From the NCBI RefSeq assembly GCF_036323735.1, contig NC_086024.1, positions 131,205,553 through 131,269,552 of the forward strand: 64,000 nucleotides of DNA, given 5' to 3'. Source of the DNA: Rattus norvegicus. Its lineage: Eukaryota; Chordata; Mammalia; Rodentia; Muridae. Both the position numbers and the translations under genes were made by a program. This document shows positions 31,571-42,944 of this stretch, piece after piece. Each line of letters begins with the position of its first letter. Position 1 is the first letter of the stretch. The notes beneath the pieces are model-generated. The model did not search any database. It was not told the origin of the DNA and saw only the letters and a program-made list of their open reading frames with translations.

Positions 31571-33900
31571 GGCCACTGAAGGAGAATGCCTCTGGCAGGA
31601 GCGCTTGTTCCCGAGCCTCTTGTTTTCTCATCTCTAGACCGTGGGCTCGGCCTGGGAGTGGTCTCTACTTTTATTTTTTAAGCCTATCAAAGTAAATGGG
31701 CTTATCACACTGTCATCACACTGTGTACCCAGCTCTCGGCACAGCTGAATGTCACTTCCACAGGAAGACGTGACCTCATATATATTCTTCTAATTGTCAG
31801 GACAGGTGGCCAGTCACGCTCTCAACCTTCTCTCGTTTTCTTTAGAGACCTGACTTTCTCAGAAATCCACCACCACCATGACAGAAATAAATAAATTAAT
31901 TAGTTAAATACATTTAAAAAAAAAAACAAGCATCCTAACGAGATATGCCTGAAAATAGATCCCGCCCCCCCCCCCACCTCTGCTAGTTTCTTCATACTTT
32001 AAATGACAGAAGTGTGTGGTATCCTATATATAAAGACCTGCAGGAGAGGTTAAAAAAAGAAATTTAAATCGGGGGAAGAAATTGAATGAGGATATGGGTG
32101 AGCCGTACACCCTTCTGAGCCGTGAGTTTTGCTTTCTTCCTTTCTAACACGCTCCTGATTTTTTGACAAGAGACACCGTGCTAGATATTCATGGCAGTGG
32201 CTGTACCTGCCACTTCTTAATTTCTCTCCCTCAACTTTTGTGCTGAGAAGGGAGAGAATGGGGCGGGGGTTGGTGGGGGGGGGGACAAGTGAGGAGAAAG
32301 GGAAGGCAAGGGAGGGGGGAGGGAGAAAGGCAGATGACAGGAAAGCGTTGAAGAAAGGTTCTTCTGGCCACCCGCTCATTAACATAAGAGTATAGTTCTG
32401 GCTTCCAAGTCAGGTGCAATTTTATTCTACCAGAACACGATTGTCACTCTTACATGATCCCACATGGCAGAGGAAGAGAAAGAGGTGAAAGAGAAAGCCC
32501 GTTTTGCAAGCAAAAAAAAGAGAGCCAGATTATTGGTGGAGGTGGCACATGTGCTGCGCTTGTCTGTGAAACTCAAAGTACGGGAGATGTTACTTAGATA
32601 AGATCTCTCCTTGTGATACAGGAAGGCTGCCTCGCTGGCTCAGGCAGAGGGCGACTCAGCACCTGGGAAGTCTTCTCCTCTTACTGACTGAGGTGCCTTC
32701 CTTAGGTGACCATGTTCATACCTCTCTGGCCAGAAAGGAGGCCTCTGGGACCAACAGGCTCGCCCACGCGGGACTACAGAACTGGGTTAGGCAACAGAAG
32801 CAAGGCCTTCCACGTCGCTGCCAGGGACATGGACTAAGATGCTTCCTCTCACTCTAAACGCACGGCCAACACTTGAATCTCCCTATAAAACTCAGCACGT
32901 TAAAGCACCCGTCATCCTCCCGGTCAGAAGCACACAGAGGCGGGACAGGGCACGCTGCTGCTCCAGTCACAGGGCAACCCCAGAGAGGTGAGCCCTGGTC
33001 TGTTCCTCTTTTCTGCCCCGTGTCCTGGACTCTGGTCATGGTTGGAATACAATCAGTCTCCTCCAGCTGACTCTACCTCCTGGTAGAGAGAGTGCAGCAA
33101 GGACAGATGGGAATTTCTTGGGGCTTCCTCTAGCTGTCACCATTTTGTCCCCAGATATGGGATCTTGTCAGCATCTGGGGGCTCTGGCTGAGTGTGCTCA
33201 CTCTTGGGACCCCCCAACAGCAAGCAGAGCGCTGAGCTCATAGACATAGTACAGCCAGTACATCAAGCTCTGGGAAGACGCAGACCCCTTCCAGCCTTAC
33301 TCATTCCTAGATGGCCTGGATTTCAGACTTAGAAACTCTGGGTCAATGTCGACCAATGCTTTGCTCATCTGCTCTCTTAGCTGAGGAAGAAAAGAGCTTT
33401 CTCCCCCAGAAAGTACTTTCATGAACATGGGAAGCCTTTTCAAATTCCATGTCAATCTCGATCCTCAGATCCACGATGGTAGAGGCTCCTGAAGTACTCT
33501 GCTTGCTCATTTACTCACTAAGCAAACGTTTCTTAGGTACTTATGAGATACTGGGTTCTGCCTTGAAGATCCCAAGGCAGCCAAGACTAGGTCTGCCCTT
33601 TATGCCCAGAGTGTTGGGAAACCATCTAGCAACCTGATTAAACGAATAGATTAAGGAATTGATGAAAAAAAAAAAGGTTCCCTCTGATGTTTCACAAAGG
33701 AAAGATTGGCTAACCTTCCCTGTAGGGAAGCAGAGAGTGAATAGTGTTGGGCTTTGTAGGCCGTACAGACTGTTGCAATTGTTCAACATTGCACACACAG
33801 TCCTAGACAAAACATCCATGAATGACAGCAACTGTGTCTTCATAAAACTTTGGTTACAAAACCAGACAGTGGTCTAGACTTGACAACCATAGACCCTGGA
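31571..33900. other. Low-repeat stretch, no gene seen
   Basis: Includes a C13-like run near 31964, a G-rich block at 32258-32345 and an A12 run at about 33663. Frames up to 111 codons are unconvincing. Confidence 0.4.
32258..32345 (+). repeat. G-rich tract with quadruplex-forming pattern
   Basis: Plus strand GGGG-C-GGGGG-TTGGT-G10 at 32260-32284, followed by further G runs (GGGAAGG...GGGGGGAGGG) to about 32330. Confidence 0.8.
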
Positions 33901-33909
33901 TACAAGCAT

Positions 33910-33910
<1 letters not shown>

Positions 33911-33964
<54 letters not shown>
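33911..33964. repeat. (CA)27 microsatellite
   Basis: 54 bases of uninterrupted CA. No SINE was recognised next to it. Confidence 0.97.
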
Positions 33965-33965
<1 letters not shown>

Positions 33966-36525
33966 TTCTTCCAGGTCTGCTCTGTGAGCTGGGTAAAGGG
34001 TCATCTGACATCTCATTGACTAGAGTTAAGCTTTGGTGAGGTTGTTTGACAACTAAGTGGCAGGTAGATATTCTGTTTCGAGTATTTAGAAGGGAATGTT
34101 GGTATGGACTGAGCATGGGGGATTTTGCCTGTTGCAAGTTTCGATCCTTTGCTCTCCCTTGGGCTCAGATAATCCTGAGAAACAGGAGGGCTTGTCCATT
34201 TGGCAAGGCTGGAGGGTGAGGCAGGCGTGGGCAGGGAACAAGTGCTGAGCCAGGCCAGCCAGCAAGCCCAGCACTTGCATGCCATGCTGTGTCCCTGTGT
34301 GAGCACGCCACGGGCTGTGGTACAAAGTTGAGAATGCTTCGTGCTTTGGCCTGCTCCAGACACACCTTACCCTTTGTTGGCATGATTCCAGTGCAGGATC
34401 CAACGTTGTAGGAGTCTCCAGAAGCTTGGTTTGTCTTCAGAGAGCGGCTAGGATTCTTTGTAAAGGGGTCTTGCCTTCATTAACCTACTAGCTAGTCATC
34501 AACTGGTCACTGCCTCCATGAATCTGTTGGTGTCTTCATGACTCTAGCTTAGGTGACGGGGTCTTTCTTGTTGCAGGGAAGTGTCCTCATAGCAAAAGCC
34601 AACTGCCCTCAGTGAACACAGGTTCCCCGGGAGCAGGTTTCTTGATTCCCTTAAAGCCATGGTCCATGTCTCTCTGTCTGCAGAATAAGCTAGTGAGAGT
34701 TTCCGAGGTAGGACATTGTGCTCAGTATCCTGATAACCATATCTTCTTATTACTTGGGACTACACACCCAGATTTAGGGACCACTCACTACGCCAACATT
34801 GATGGTACCGAGTATCCCCATCCTACCTGAGCACCCAGATGGCTTTATCTGCATCTCTCCGTATAGACATCACCATGATCTTGTGTCTCAAGTATTTATG
34901 CGTGAGCCATCTCTCAAAGAGATTGTGGTACCCCAATGGCCCATCCTTTCAAGCCACTGAAAGGCAGCATGTGGCATAGAGTGTCCAGTGCCTGGGAAAG
35001 CATCAGAGAATGGCATCTAAAGGGGCAGATTGGGGCACACAAGGACCACATAGACAGCAGCCTCCTGGTCCCTGGGATCCTTCTCACTGCCACCATTACC
35101 AAAGAAACTGACTCCATCTGGAAGAAAAATAGAAGAGGACTTATAATGAGACAGGAAAGTAGGATTTGAAGGAAGAAACTATAGGCCGAGGTCCAGGTCC
35201 CTACTCTTCTGCTTCATTGCCGGGTGGCCTCTTGATGTCCCCCAATCCTCCTCTTTCCTCGCTAGTTATATAGGATATTGCTGCTAGTTTTGGAAACATA
35301 TTAGTTATAATGTTTAAATCGAATGTCTAAAAACAAAACAAAACCCTTTGAGCCTGGTAGACTATCAGTAGTTCATAGGATTAGTGACTCATGGATCTCA
35401 GAACTGTAAGTTCCAAGGCCATGGGAAATGCATCTGTTTTGGTGAGTAGCATATTCTATCAGCCAGGAAAGGTCCCAGCGTCAAGACTCACCCTGAGAAA
35501 ACGAAGTCAGGATTTGCTCCATTGTACTCTGTGAAGTCCCTAGTTGTCAAGACAAGGTCCCAAGTAGAGATTCTTTATTCCCACAGCACCCGTGTCAAGC
35601 TGTACGGAGCCTCACTGTTATAGGTGTACACTTGCACCACAGTGGGATCACAGAGGCAGACGTGGAAGAGGGGGTGGGCTGAGTCTGTGTAGCCCTCCCC
35701 AGACGGTGGGAATGCTGCTGGGGCCAGGTAGGAAAGCAACCTGGTATGCTCCCTGTGTCAGGCAGATGGCCCAAGGATAAAGGCTCTGCCAGCTCTCAGG
35801 TCAGACTTGTCCTCACAGGTTGGCCCCACATAGAGCCTCTGCTGAGCTTACCCTCCCTAGGGCACCTCGTCTGTTTCTTGTTTTGTTGAGCTTTGTAACT
35901 TTGAGTGGGCCAGACTGTGAACACGCTGTGCCCTGAGCCCATCTCCACCCTCCACAGGCTGTCTGAGTCTTCTGATAGGAGTAGGGTGGGACCCAGATGG
36001 GAACAGAGCCTGGAGAGGCCAGGCCCCAACAGGGTGGATTAATCATTCCAGCCATCACCCTGGCAAGGACAATGTGACTCACGCTGAGCCAACAGGACTG
36101 CCCATGGCAAATTGGCAGATGTTTTTCACCACAGCACCAAACTTTTACAAACTCATCGAATGTTTGTTCTATGGTCATGGAATTTGTTCACTGTCTTCAC
36201 AGCTGGGCAAGTGACTCAATTTCCCAGAGTACCTGGCCAATGATGCTGGGTTTGATTGCAAGATGGCGAATATCTGTAGGCATTTGTCAAAGAGGCAGAG
36301 ACCCGACACTGACAATAACATTTGTCCCTGACTATGTGACAGCACAAAGCGTGAGTGTGGGCAGACTTGAACAGTGTCATGACCTTAGCACAATTGTTGT
36401 TAGAGATGCATCTCTGAGTGGCTGTCACGAACAAGCCGTGTAGCACAACCAATTTAAATGTGCCCCTGACTATCTTGCAAATAAATCAAACTCAGACTAC
36501 GATTATTTTATTTGGCCTTGACAAT
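33965..36525. other. Low-repeat stretch, no gene seen
   Basis: About 2.5 kb with no recognised transposon. Frames of 62-121 codons occur on both strands with no domain or convincing splice pair. A short acceptor/donor-like pair at about 34680-34710 encloses only 24 bp. Confidence 0.4.
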
Positions 36526-36529
36526 TACT

Positions 36530-36790
36530 GGTGGGGAATCCCTAATCTACTGTTCTAACTCCCAACCTAGCTACCTCCCCAGTGGTGTAGCCCAAATACT
36601 TGCTGTTTCTCCTGGCCATGTGCTCATGGTCCTTCCCCTCCTTGTCTCTCATCCTTGCCTCTCCTCTCTCCTCTCTCTTCTCCACCCCTAACCATGTAAC
36701 TCAAATTCTACTTATCTCTAATCCTTCCAGTAAATGGCTGTCACTGATTTTAATTAACCAATAGTTTTAAATCAAGGAACAAAGTGACTA
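36530..36790. mobile_element. Rodent interspersed repeat fragment
   Basis: 'ctcccaacctagctacctcccc...gtggtgtagcccaaatacttgc' and 'atccttccagtaaatggctgtcactgattttaattaaccaatagttttaa' recur in a rodent LTR-like family. Name and orientation are uncertain. Confidence 0.4.
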
Positions 36791-36819
36791 GTACTTTTAG
36801 ACCTTCTGGCATAGAATTT

Positions 36820-37010
36820 AGCATTACAATACATAACAACAGACCAAGCCTCAACAGTGCCATAGAGCAGATGGCTCAGATAACAAATATTTATCTCACA
36901 CAGTTCTGGGGGTTGAGAGTCAAGGTGTTGTCCTATCTGGTGAGAACTGTTTTCTGGTTTGTAGATGGCCGCCATTATGCCTTTACATGACCAAGAGCAG
37001 AGATGGCAAC
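36820..37010 (+). mobile_element. Ancient mammalian interspersed repeat, copy 1
   Basis: 'aaatatttatctcacacagttctgggggttgagagtcaaggtg...gtttgtagatggccgcc' is a widespread mammalian repeat also seen at 47560, 54180 and inverted at 38140. The 68-codon frame here belongs to it. Confidence 0.6.
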
Positions 37011-37034
37011 ATCTTATCTGTTGTTTGTTTGCTC

Positions 37035-37155
37035 ATTTGTTTACTTGAGACAGGCCCTTTCCACGTAACTCAGGTTGGTCTCAAACTCATGATCCTCTTG
37101 GCTCAGCAGCTTAAGAGCTGAGATCATAGTCATACACCATTACACCTGGCTTGTG
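37035..37155 (-). mobile_element. B1-like SINE (old)
   Basis: Inverted: 'cttgagacaggccctttccacgtaactcaggttggtctcaaactcatgatcctcttggctcag...cattacacctggctt'. Confidence 0.85.
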
Positions 37156-37164
37156 TTTTCTTCT

Positions 37165-37550
37165 GATGCTTGTTTCATTTGGTCACTATGATAAGACACT
37201 CTAACCAAAAGCAACTTAGGGGGAGGGAAAGCTTTGTTTCCACTTACACATCACAGTCTATCACTGAGGGAAGCAAGAATGAGAAGTCAAGGCAAGAACT
37301 TGAAATAGAAGCCATGATGGAATGTTTCTTGCTAGCTTACTTACTTGCAAGCTACTGCTCAGCCAGCTATCTTATATCACCCAGAGCTACCTACCTAGGG
37401 ATAGTGCTGCCCACAGTGGGCTATATCAATTAGTCATCATGACAATTTCTCACAGATATGCCCATAGGTCAATCTTATCTGAGCAATTGCTCAACTGAGA
37501 TTCCCCTATTAGATGACTCTAAACTGTATCTGTTGACATTTATAACTAAG
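37165..37550 (-). mobile_element. LTR of the same family as 17840, inverted
   Basis: 'ctgatgcttgtttcatttggtcactatgataagacactctaaccaaaagcaactta...tcacagtctatcactgagggaag...cccacagtgggc' is the reverse complement of that LTR family. Diverged, with a truncated 3' edge. Confidence 0.7.
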
Positions 37551-38135
37551 TAGGATATAAGGGTCTGAATTTCACTCACCAAGAATCCCCATTCGAGACC
37601 CAAATACCTCCCAAAGGCTTTGCCTCCTCTTGAGATTGTAACTTTATGGAGTGTGATCTTCAACCTATGGGTAAGTGGGGGCTGATTAGGTGTTTTGGCT
37701 GGATCCGAACACAGATACTGCTCCTACGCATTGCAAGATGCATCTGCATCGCTGGTTTCTACCTTAGGCTCATCAGTCAAGTCTGCTCCATAGATCAATC
37801 AACCAAACACGTCTCCATGGGTCTCAAGTGGCCCCCAAAAGGTAAGGTGCTGAGAGCACTCATCTGGAGGAGTCCTTGGGGAAAGTATATTTCTTGGCAG
37901 GTGGCATGTCCTGCTAAGTACTCAACCTTACTTTTGGGGCTCCAAGGAGAAACTCAGAGGAATCAGGACATATTCTCCTGAGGCTGAGTAAAGAGTATGA
38001 CCCTCCGAGCAGGATCCAGCCATTGTGTCTGCATGTACTCTGCTCGGATTTCCTCCTTGTTTCTTTTCTGGAGATCCTGCTGGTAGATAGAGACAGCCCT
38101 GCCCATCCTAGATGGGGTCACCAATCCTAGTGGGA
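37551..38135. other. Unique stretch, no gene seen
   Basis: A 111-codon plus-strand frame at 37646 has no recognisable domain. No other feature. Confidence 0.4.
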
Positions 38136-38139
38136 TGCT

Positions 38140-38400
38140 TTCTACTATGGTCTGCAGGTTTGTGTCTTCTGGCTTTTCCTGTGTTGAAATCCTAACCCCA
38201 CAAGGTAGTGTTTGGAGGTGGAGTCTTTAGGAAGTGATGAGGTCTTATCAGCAGAAACATTAGGAATGAGATGAGTGTCCTTCCTTAGACAGACCCTAGA
38301 GAACTGCTTGTTCCTTCTACCATAAGAGGGCACAGAAAGAGGCCTTTACCAGATATCCAACCTGTCTACCACTAAACCTTGGGTCTTCTAGCCTTCACGA
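38140..38400 (-). mobile_element. Ancient mammalian interspersed repeat, inverted copy
   Basis: 'ttttcctgtgttgaaatcctaaccccacaaggtagtgtttggaggtggagtctttaggaagtgatgaggtc' followed by 'accataagagggcacagaaagagg' and 'cagatatcc' is the opposite strand of the repeat seen at 36820, 47560 and 54180. Confidence 0.6.
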
Positions 38401-38444
38401 GTATGGGACATTTGTTTTTTGTTTCGTTTTTTCCTTTGGTGACC

Positions 38445-38482
38445 CAGTATTCTCTACATTAGTCCAAATGGATAGAATACTG
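38445..38482 (+). other. Short near-perfect hairpin
   Basis: Arms CAGTATTCTCTACATT and AATGGATAGAATACTG pair at 14 of 16 positions around a 6-nt loop. Too short for a typical microRNA precursor. Confidence 0.5.
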
Positions 38483-38602
38483 TTCCTTTTCAGTTCTCTC
38501 GGTGTCTTTTAAAAGGCAAGAGTCTTCTTATTGAGAGCCAGGTACTGAATCCATCAATGTTATGATTCACAGCGGTAGAGTCCTCTGAATTTAGAAGTTA
38601 TG

Positions 38603-38675
38603 ACCCTACTAGCTTTGAGATCATCATCTGAACTTTCTCAGCCTCATTTTACACATAATAAAATGAAAGTCAATG
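38603..38675 (-). mobile_element. MIR SINE fragment
   Basis: 'ccctactagctttgagatcatcatctgaactttctcagcctcattttacacataataaaatgaaa' fits the inverted MIR core. Confidence 0.5.
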
Positions 38676-39315
38676 GGAGTAGACACCGCTCTTCCATAGG
38701 TTTTTGTTGAAAAGGGTTGATGCATGGTCCTGAGTTAAGGTTGACTCTCCTTGTGTATAGCTGTTTATTATATACCCTGCTGCTCAATAGCTTTGTATTG
38801 ACCCAACATAGTGTCTGGTACATGAGTGATTGGTGTTCAGCAAGCTACATAGAGTCGAATGGCGCTCTAAATCTTTCTGATGGTAAAATATCTACTCTGA
38901 TTCCTTAAGACATCTGTAACCAGAGTTAAGCATACCCCCTAACTCACTGAATCATTCTGAGAACCAAAGGAGTGGCACATATTTGGGAAATAGAAGTTGA
39001 AGATGGCCCCCATTCCCAGCTCTGCCCTCATGTTTAATCTCTCTGGAGCACTCCTCCTTCAGTGATAAGACTCCTTGAAGGTGTGAGATGGCACTCCTTT
39101 GGGTATGCAGATGCTCGCTGACTTAAGATGGAGTCACATCCTGGTTAACCTCTGGGCAGTAGAAGATATTTTAGGTCCAACTGTGCTTACCATGCACACC
39201 TTGTAACTCAACTGAGATCATCTTAAGCTGGCTGGGGATCCAAGATCATCTTACAGTTGGGTGTCATGAGGAACAATTGCACCGTGTATGGTTAGTTTGA
39301 AGGGATTGAATCTAA
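38676..39315. other. Unique stretch, no gene seen
   Basis: No recognised repeat, RNA gene or supported coding frame. Confidence 0.4.
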
Positions 39316-39318
39316 ATT

Positions 39319-39560
39319 CAGAGTGGCTTGATGGTTACAGTGCTTGTGGATCCCTGGTACCACATGAAAGCTGGTCTGGTGTGGAAGTCAGTCTGTAACC
39401 CCAGGAGACAGATAATCCCCTGTACAAGATGGGTAGCCAGATTAGCTGAACTGGGGGACACTGCATCTGTAATAAAGTGAGATCAACTGAGGCAGTGGAC
39501 ATCAACCCTCTGCATCCACACATATGCACCCATTTGCTCCCATGTGCCTATGATCATGTA
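39319..39560 (+). mobile_element. B3 SINE
   Basis: 'cagagtggcttgatggttacagtgcttg', 'ccctggtaccacatgaaagctggtctggtgtgg', 'gtctgtaaccccaggagacag' and 'gctgaactgggggacactgcatctgtaataaag', ending in a CA-rich tail. Diverged. Confidence 0.7.
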
Positions 39561-40490
39561 AACAGGCACAGCACACATACGTATAGATGCCCAAGTAAAG
39601 AATAGCATCTACTGAGTGCATGTTGCTTTTAATCTCCCATAACAGGAGAGCTGTGTGTCAAGCCAGTAGGGCCAGCTCAGGGGTGTCTGAATTGTGTTAT
39701 GGAAAAAAAAGAAGAAAAGAAAAGATGCTACTAATATTGATGAAGCACCACATTGGTTATCTCTGAGTCTAAAATGGGAGTGTCCTGAGTGTCCTGATCT
39801 GACTGGGAAGTCCGACAGCAGCAGATACTGTTGGCCTTGAAGAAAGCAGAACCACCTTGAAACTTGATTGTGGAGTGGCCTCATGGACTCCTGACAGAGA
39901 CAGAAGAGTAGTTTCTCTAACCTGTTTCCCTGTTGACAGCAAGAGAAAACCAGGAGCCCCTTTCCTGCAGATGCAAGGGACTGAGCGCTGCTAATAACCA
40001 TCTGTGTTTACACGCAATAGTAGAATTTCACATGAGAGCCCAGACAGCTATCCCTGCAGGATTTTTGTGGGTCCTTGGAACCCACATTCAAGCTGGGCAG
40101 GTGGTGGTTGAGTGAGCACCCAGAGAACCCTAGGCCATGGGAGGCAGGACTTAGGACTGGGATCTCCCGAGAGGCTTGTTACTACACCAAGCTGGGACAC
40201 GCAGGGAAACCCCAGATGCAATGGGAATTCAGAGAAGGATGGGGAGGTTGGAGGGAAAAGCCTGAGTAATACCCTTACTTCCTCAACGGCAGGAACTGCT
40301 GGGTCCAGTGTCTTCTCTTGGGCTCCAAGCAAAGCACAGATAGGAAGGAATTAAAGATGAAGGGTTGCAGTATTGGCTTTCAAACACTGGGTGGAGAAAT
40401 GTATCCCATAGATAGGTCGACAGGTTTTCTGTTCATTTGATGGTGGTTAAAGGATGGTAAATAAATGAGAGTCTCTTGAAAACAGAGTCA
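39561..40490. other. Unique stretch, no gene seen
   Basis: Frames on both strands (60-130 codons) lack domains. It lies just downstream of the candidate minus-strand exon. Confidence 0.4.
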
Positions 40491-40532
40491 CATTCAGGTC
40501 TTCACGAAGATTACAGGAGACCTTAACTTGAC

Positions 40533-40648
40533 CTCGTTGGCAGAGTAGATGGTGCCCATGAAAACCATCTCCTGGTCGGCAGCGGCTGTGAGGTAGTAAG
40601 TAGGAAGTATAACCACGCTCATGGCCCAGTTTTCTGCTGCAACATGGA
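40533..40648 (-). CDS. Candidate orphan coding exon, function unknown
   Basis: On the minus strand a pyrimidine-rich acceptor (…gtgctttctgctcactcag) precedes 116 bp, and the sequence GAG|gtcaagt follows as a usable donor. Phase is two bases plus 38 complete codons. The reading begins HVAAENWAMSVVILPTYY and goes on to MVFMGTIYSANE. About 63% of third positions are G or C, above the local background. If the donor is not used, the frame runs to a TGA at 40494-40496 and would be a last exon. I do not recognise the protein, and no partner exon was found in the window. A second frame is also open here, so chance is a real alternative. Confidence 0.28.
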
Positions 40649-41415
40649 CTGAGTGAGCAGAAAGCACAAAGCTTATTCTATGAATTCACATGGAAATGAA
40701 TCAGCCCTTAAATTCGTTATTTCCTTTTTGGCTACATCAGCCTCAGGCAGCACAGAGTCTAACTTGCTTTCTCTTCGGATTTTGCTAGGTTCCAAGAGTC
40801 TGGCTCTCTTGTCTGGCCCACAAAGCTTAAGGGTTCTTTCTAGACTAGACAGGCGTAGGGACCCTGAGAGTTTAAGGCTGACCATGGTCCTCTGGGAAGC
40901 TGTGGGTTACTCCTGGACATCATTTATTCCCGAGAGTTGCAACTTATCATTGGGGCTCCACGTAGGCAGTGGTCTTGTGCTTTAACTAGTCAAAGATTTA
41001 AAAAAATCCCACGTGGAAATGGGTGCCACAGTCCCCGTCATTCAGAGTCTCCAGTGTCTGTCTTTTTCTCTTCCTGGCTCTACCTTCCTTATCCCTTGGG
41101 CTGAGGTAAGGAGGCAGGAAGGGGAAACTTTCAACTTCTTCAGCTCCTCTTTCTCTTATCTCTAGCTCATTCTCTCTCCAGGGATTTGGCTTTTGGAAGA
41201 AAGAAAGGCAAACAGCATAGTTTATTTTTTGCCTTAGTGTCCTCTGCCCATGACAAAATGTATACCAGAAAAGCTGACCTAGGTAAAGGTGATTGGATGC
41301 TAAGCGGGAATGATTTCCAGGAGAAAAGAAGAAACCCTAACATCTTTAATTTATAATACAGAGATTATCCTGCAATGCTTGGCTTAAAGTCTGAGCCAGG
41401 GTTTCTGTTATAACC
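40649..41415. other. Unique stretch, no gene seen
   Basis: Frames at 40653..40985 (plus) and 40673..40885 (minus) overlap and are not protein-like. Nothing else was recognised. Confidence 0.4.
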
Positions 41416-41417
41416 TC

Positions 41418-42155
41418 TGTCTTAGTCACTATTCTGTTCTGTTGCTGTGAAGAGACACAACGACCACAACAACTCTTATGATAGAAAACATTTACTTGGG
41501 GCTGGCTTACCATTTCAGAGGTTTAGTCCATTATCATCAAGGTGGTATGTGTCTTAGTTAGGGTTTTATTGCTGTGAACAGACACCATGATCAATGCAAG
41601 TTCTATAAAGGACAACATTTAATTGGGGCTGGCTTACAGGGTCAGAGGTTCAGTCCATTATCATCAAGGCAGGAGCATGGCAGTGTCCAGGCAGGCATGG
41701 TGCAGGAGGAGCTGAGAGTTCTACATCTTCACTTGAAGGAAGCCAGGAACAGACTGAGCATCCTCAGGCAGCTAGGAAGAAGGTCCCCAAGCCCATCTCC
41801 ACAGTGACACTCTTTCCCTAACAAGGCCACACCTCCTAATAGTGCCACTCTCTGGGCCAAGCATATGCAAACCATCACAGTATGCATGGCAGAGTGCAGT
41901 CAGACATGATGCTGTGGAAGGTGCTGATCATTCTATATCTAGATCCACAGGCAGCAGGAAGAAAGAGGGAGCCCCTGGCCCTGAATTGAGCAGCTGAAAC
42001 CTCAAAGCCCAGCTCCAGTGACACACTTCCTCCTACAAGACCACACCTACCTCAACTAGGCCACACCCCCTAATCCTTTAAGTAGTGCCACTTCCTGTCA
42101 ACTAAGCTTTCAAATACATGAACCTGTGGGGGCCATTCTTATTCACAACTGCCCT
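41418..42155 (-). mobile_element. MaLR-like LTR interrupted by a second LTR
   Basis: The outer element starts 'tgtcttagtcactattctgtt' at 41418, is interrupted at 41549/41550, and resumes at 41885 ('catggcagagtgcag...cacacctacctcaactaggccacaccccc...cctgtgggggccattct'). Its poly-A-signal-like ATTTAAT/AATAAA region lies on the minus strand, so it reads leftward. Confidence 0.75.
41550..41879 (-). mobile_element. Nested solo LTR with 5-bp target duplication
   Basis: A 330-bp element from TGTCTTAG to CATCACA, flanked by GTATG on both sides (41545-41549 and 41880-41884). TG...CA ends plus a 5-bp duplication fit an ERVL/MaLR-type LTR. The plus-strand 77-codon frame is inside it. Confidence 0.85.
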
Positions 42156-42720
42156 GTCAAATGGCTGTTGCCCTGTCTTTGACCCAGTGTCAGTGTGAGA
42201 AAATGAAGAATGCAGGACACGTATAAAATTTATCTGCTGCCTTTGCTGAAGTTGGAGTTTGGTAACTGCTTTAGGGAAAAAAAGTGATAATTCAGTGACA
42301 AAGGATATGTGTATAAAACATTAAAGGAAGATAAAGGAAATAACTGTGTGAAGAAGTGATGTTAGACATCCTGTAAGCTCTGTTTATATTTTCTTTAAGT
42401 TGGATAGAAGCATCCACTTTCTTCCCAGATTCTGTGATTCCAGCCCCACTGATTGGCTAGTATGGGAACTAGGCTAGAGTTGGACCAATCACAGACCCTC
42501 ATATCTTCATCCACCCCATTGACTGCTTATGGACATGTGATTGACTGGCCCCGTCTGAACCTACTTTTGGGGTTGTCTAAGGTGGAGTTGATTAAGGGTG
42601 CATATGGGTATGCAAACACGAAGGAGGTAGCTGAGGAAGCCTGAGTCCAGGGCTGTTGGTGGCCTTGTTCCAGTCACGTGAACACAAACTGCTTGAGGGT
42701 ACGGGATGCAGTAGAGGCGA
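42156..42720. other. Unique stretch, no gene seen
   Basis: No supported feature. Confidence 0.4.
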
Positions 42721-42726
42721 GTCAGG

Positions 42727-42832
42727 GGCTCAGAGTCTCAGAGAGACCGATGATAGAACTCATCCTTGATTCTGTCTCAGAGGCTCAGAGTCTCAGAGAG
42801 ACCAATGATAGAACTCATCCTTGATTCTGTCT
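42727..42832. repeat. 55-bp tandem duplication
   Basis: Two copies, starting ggctcagag at 42727 and 42782. They differ at one position (g/a in 'gacc[g/a]atgatag') over about 51 aligned bases. Recent by sequence identity. Confidence 0.93.
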
Positions 42833-42944
42833 GTATCCTTGAACAACCATGTTGGGTTATGTGACTCATAGATTACCTACCCCTTTTTATTCCTAAGCTT
42901 GTCTGTCTTACTTAGTGCGAATTGTATATGTATGCGTATGTTTG

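Noticed and set aside
34612..34830. Acceptor-like 'ctctgtctgcag' and donor-like 'gaggtagga' at about 34680-34710
   Set aside because: They enclose only 24 bp, with no supporting frame or neighbouring exon.
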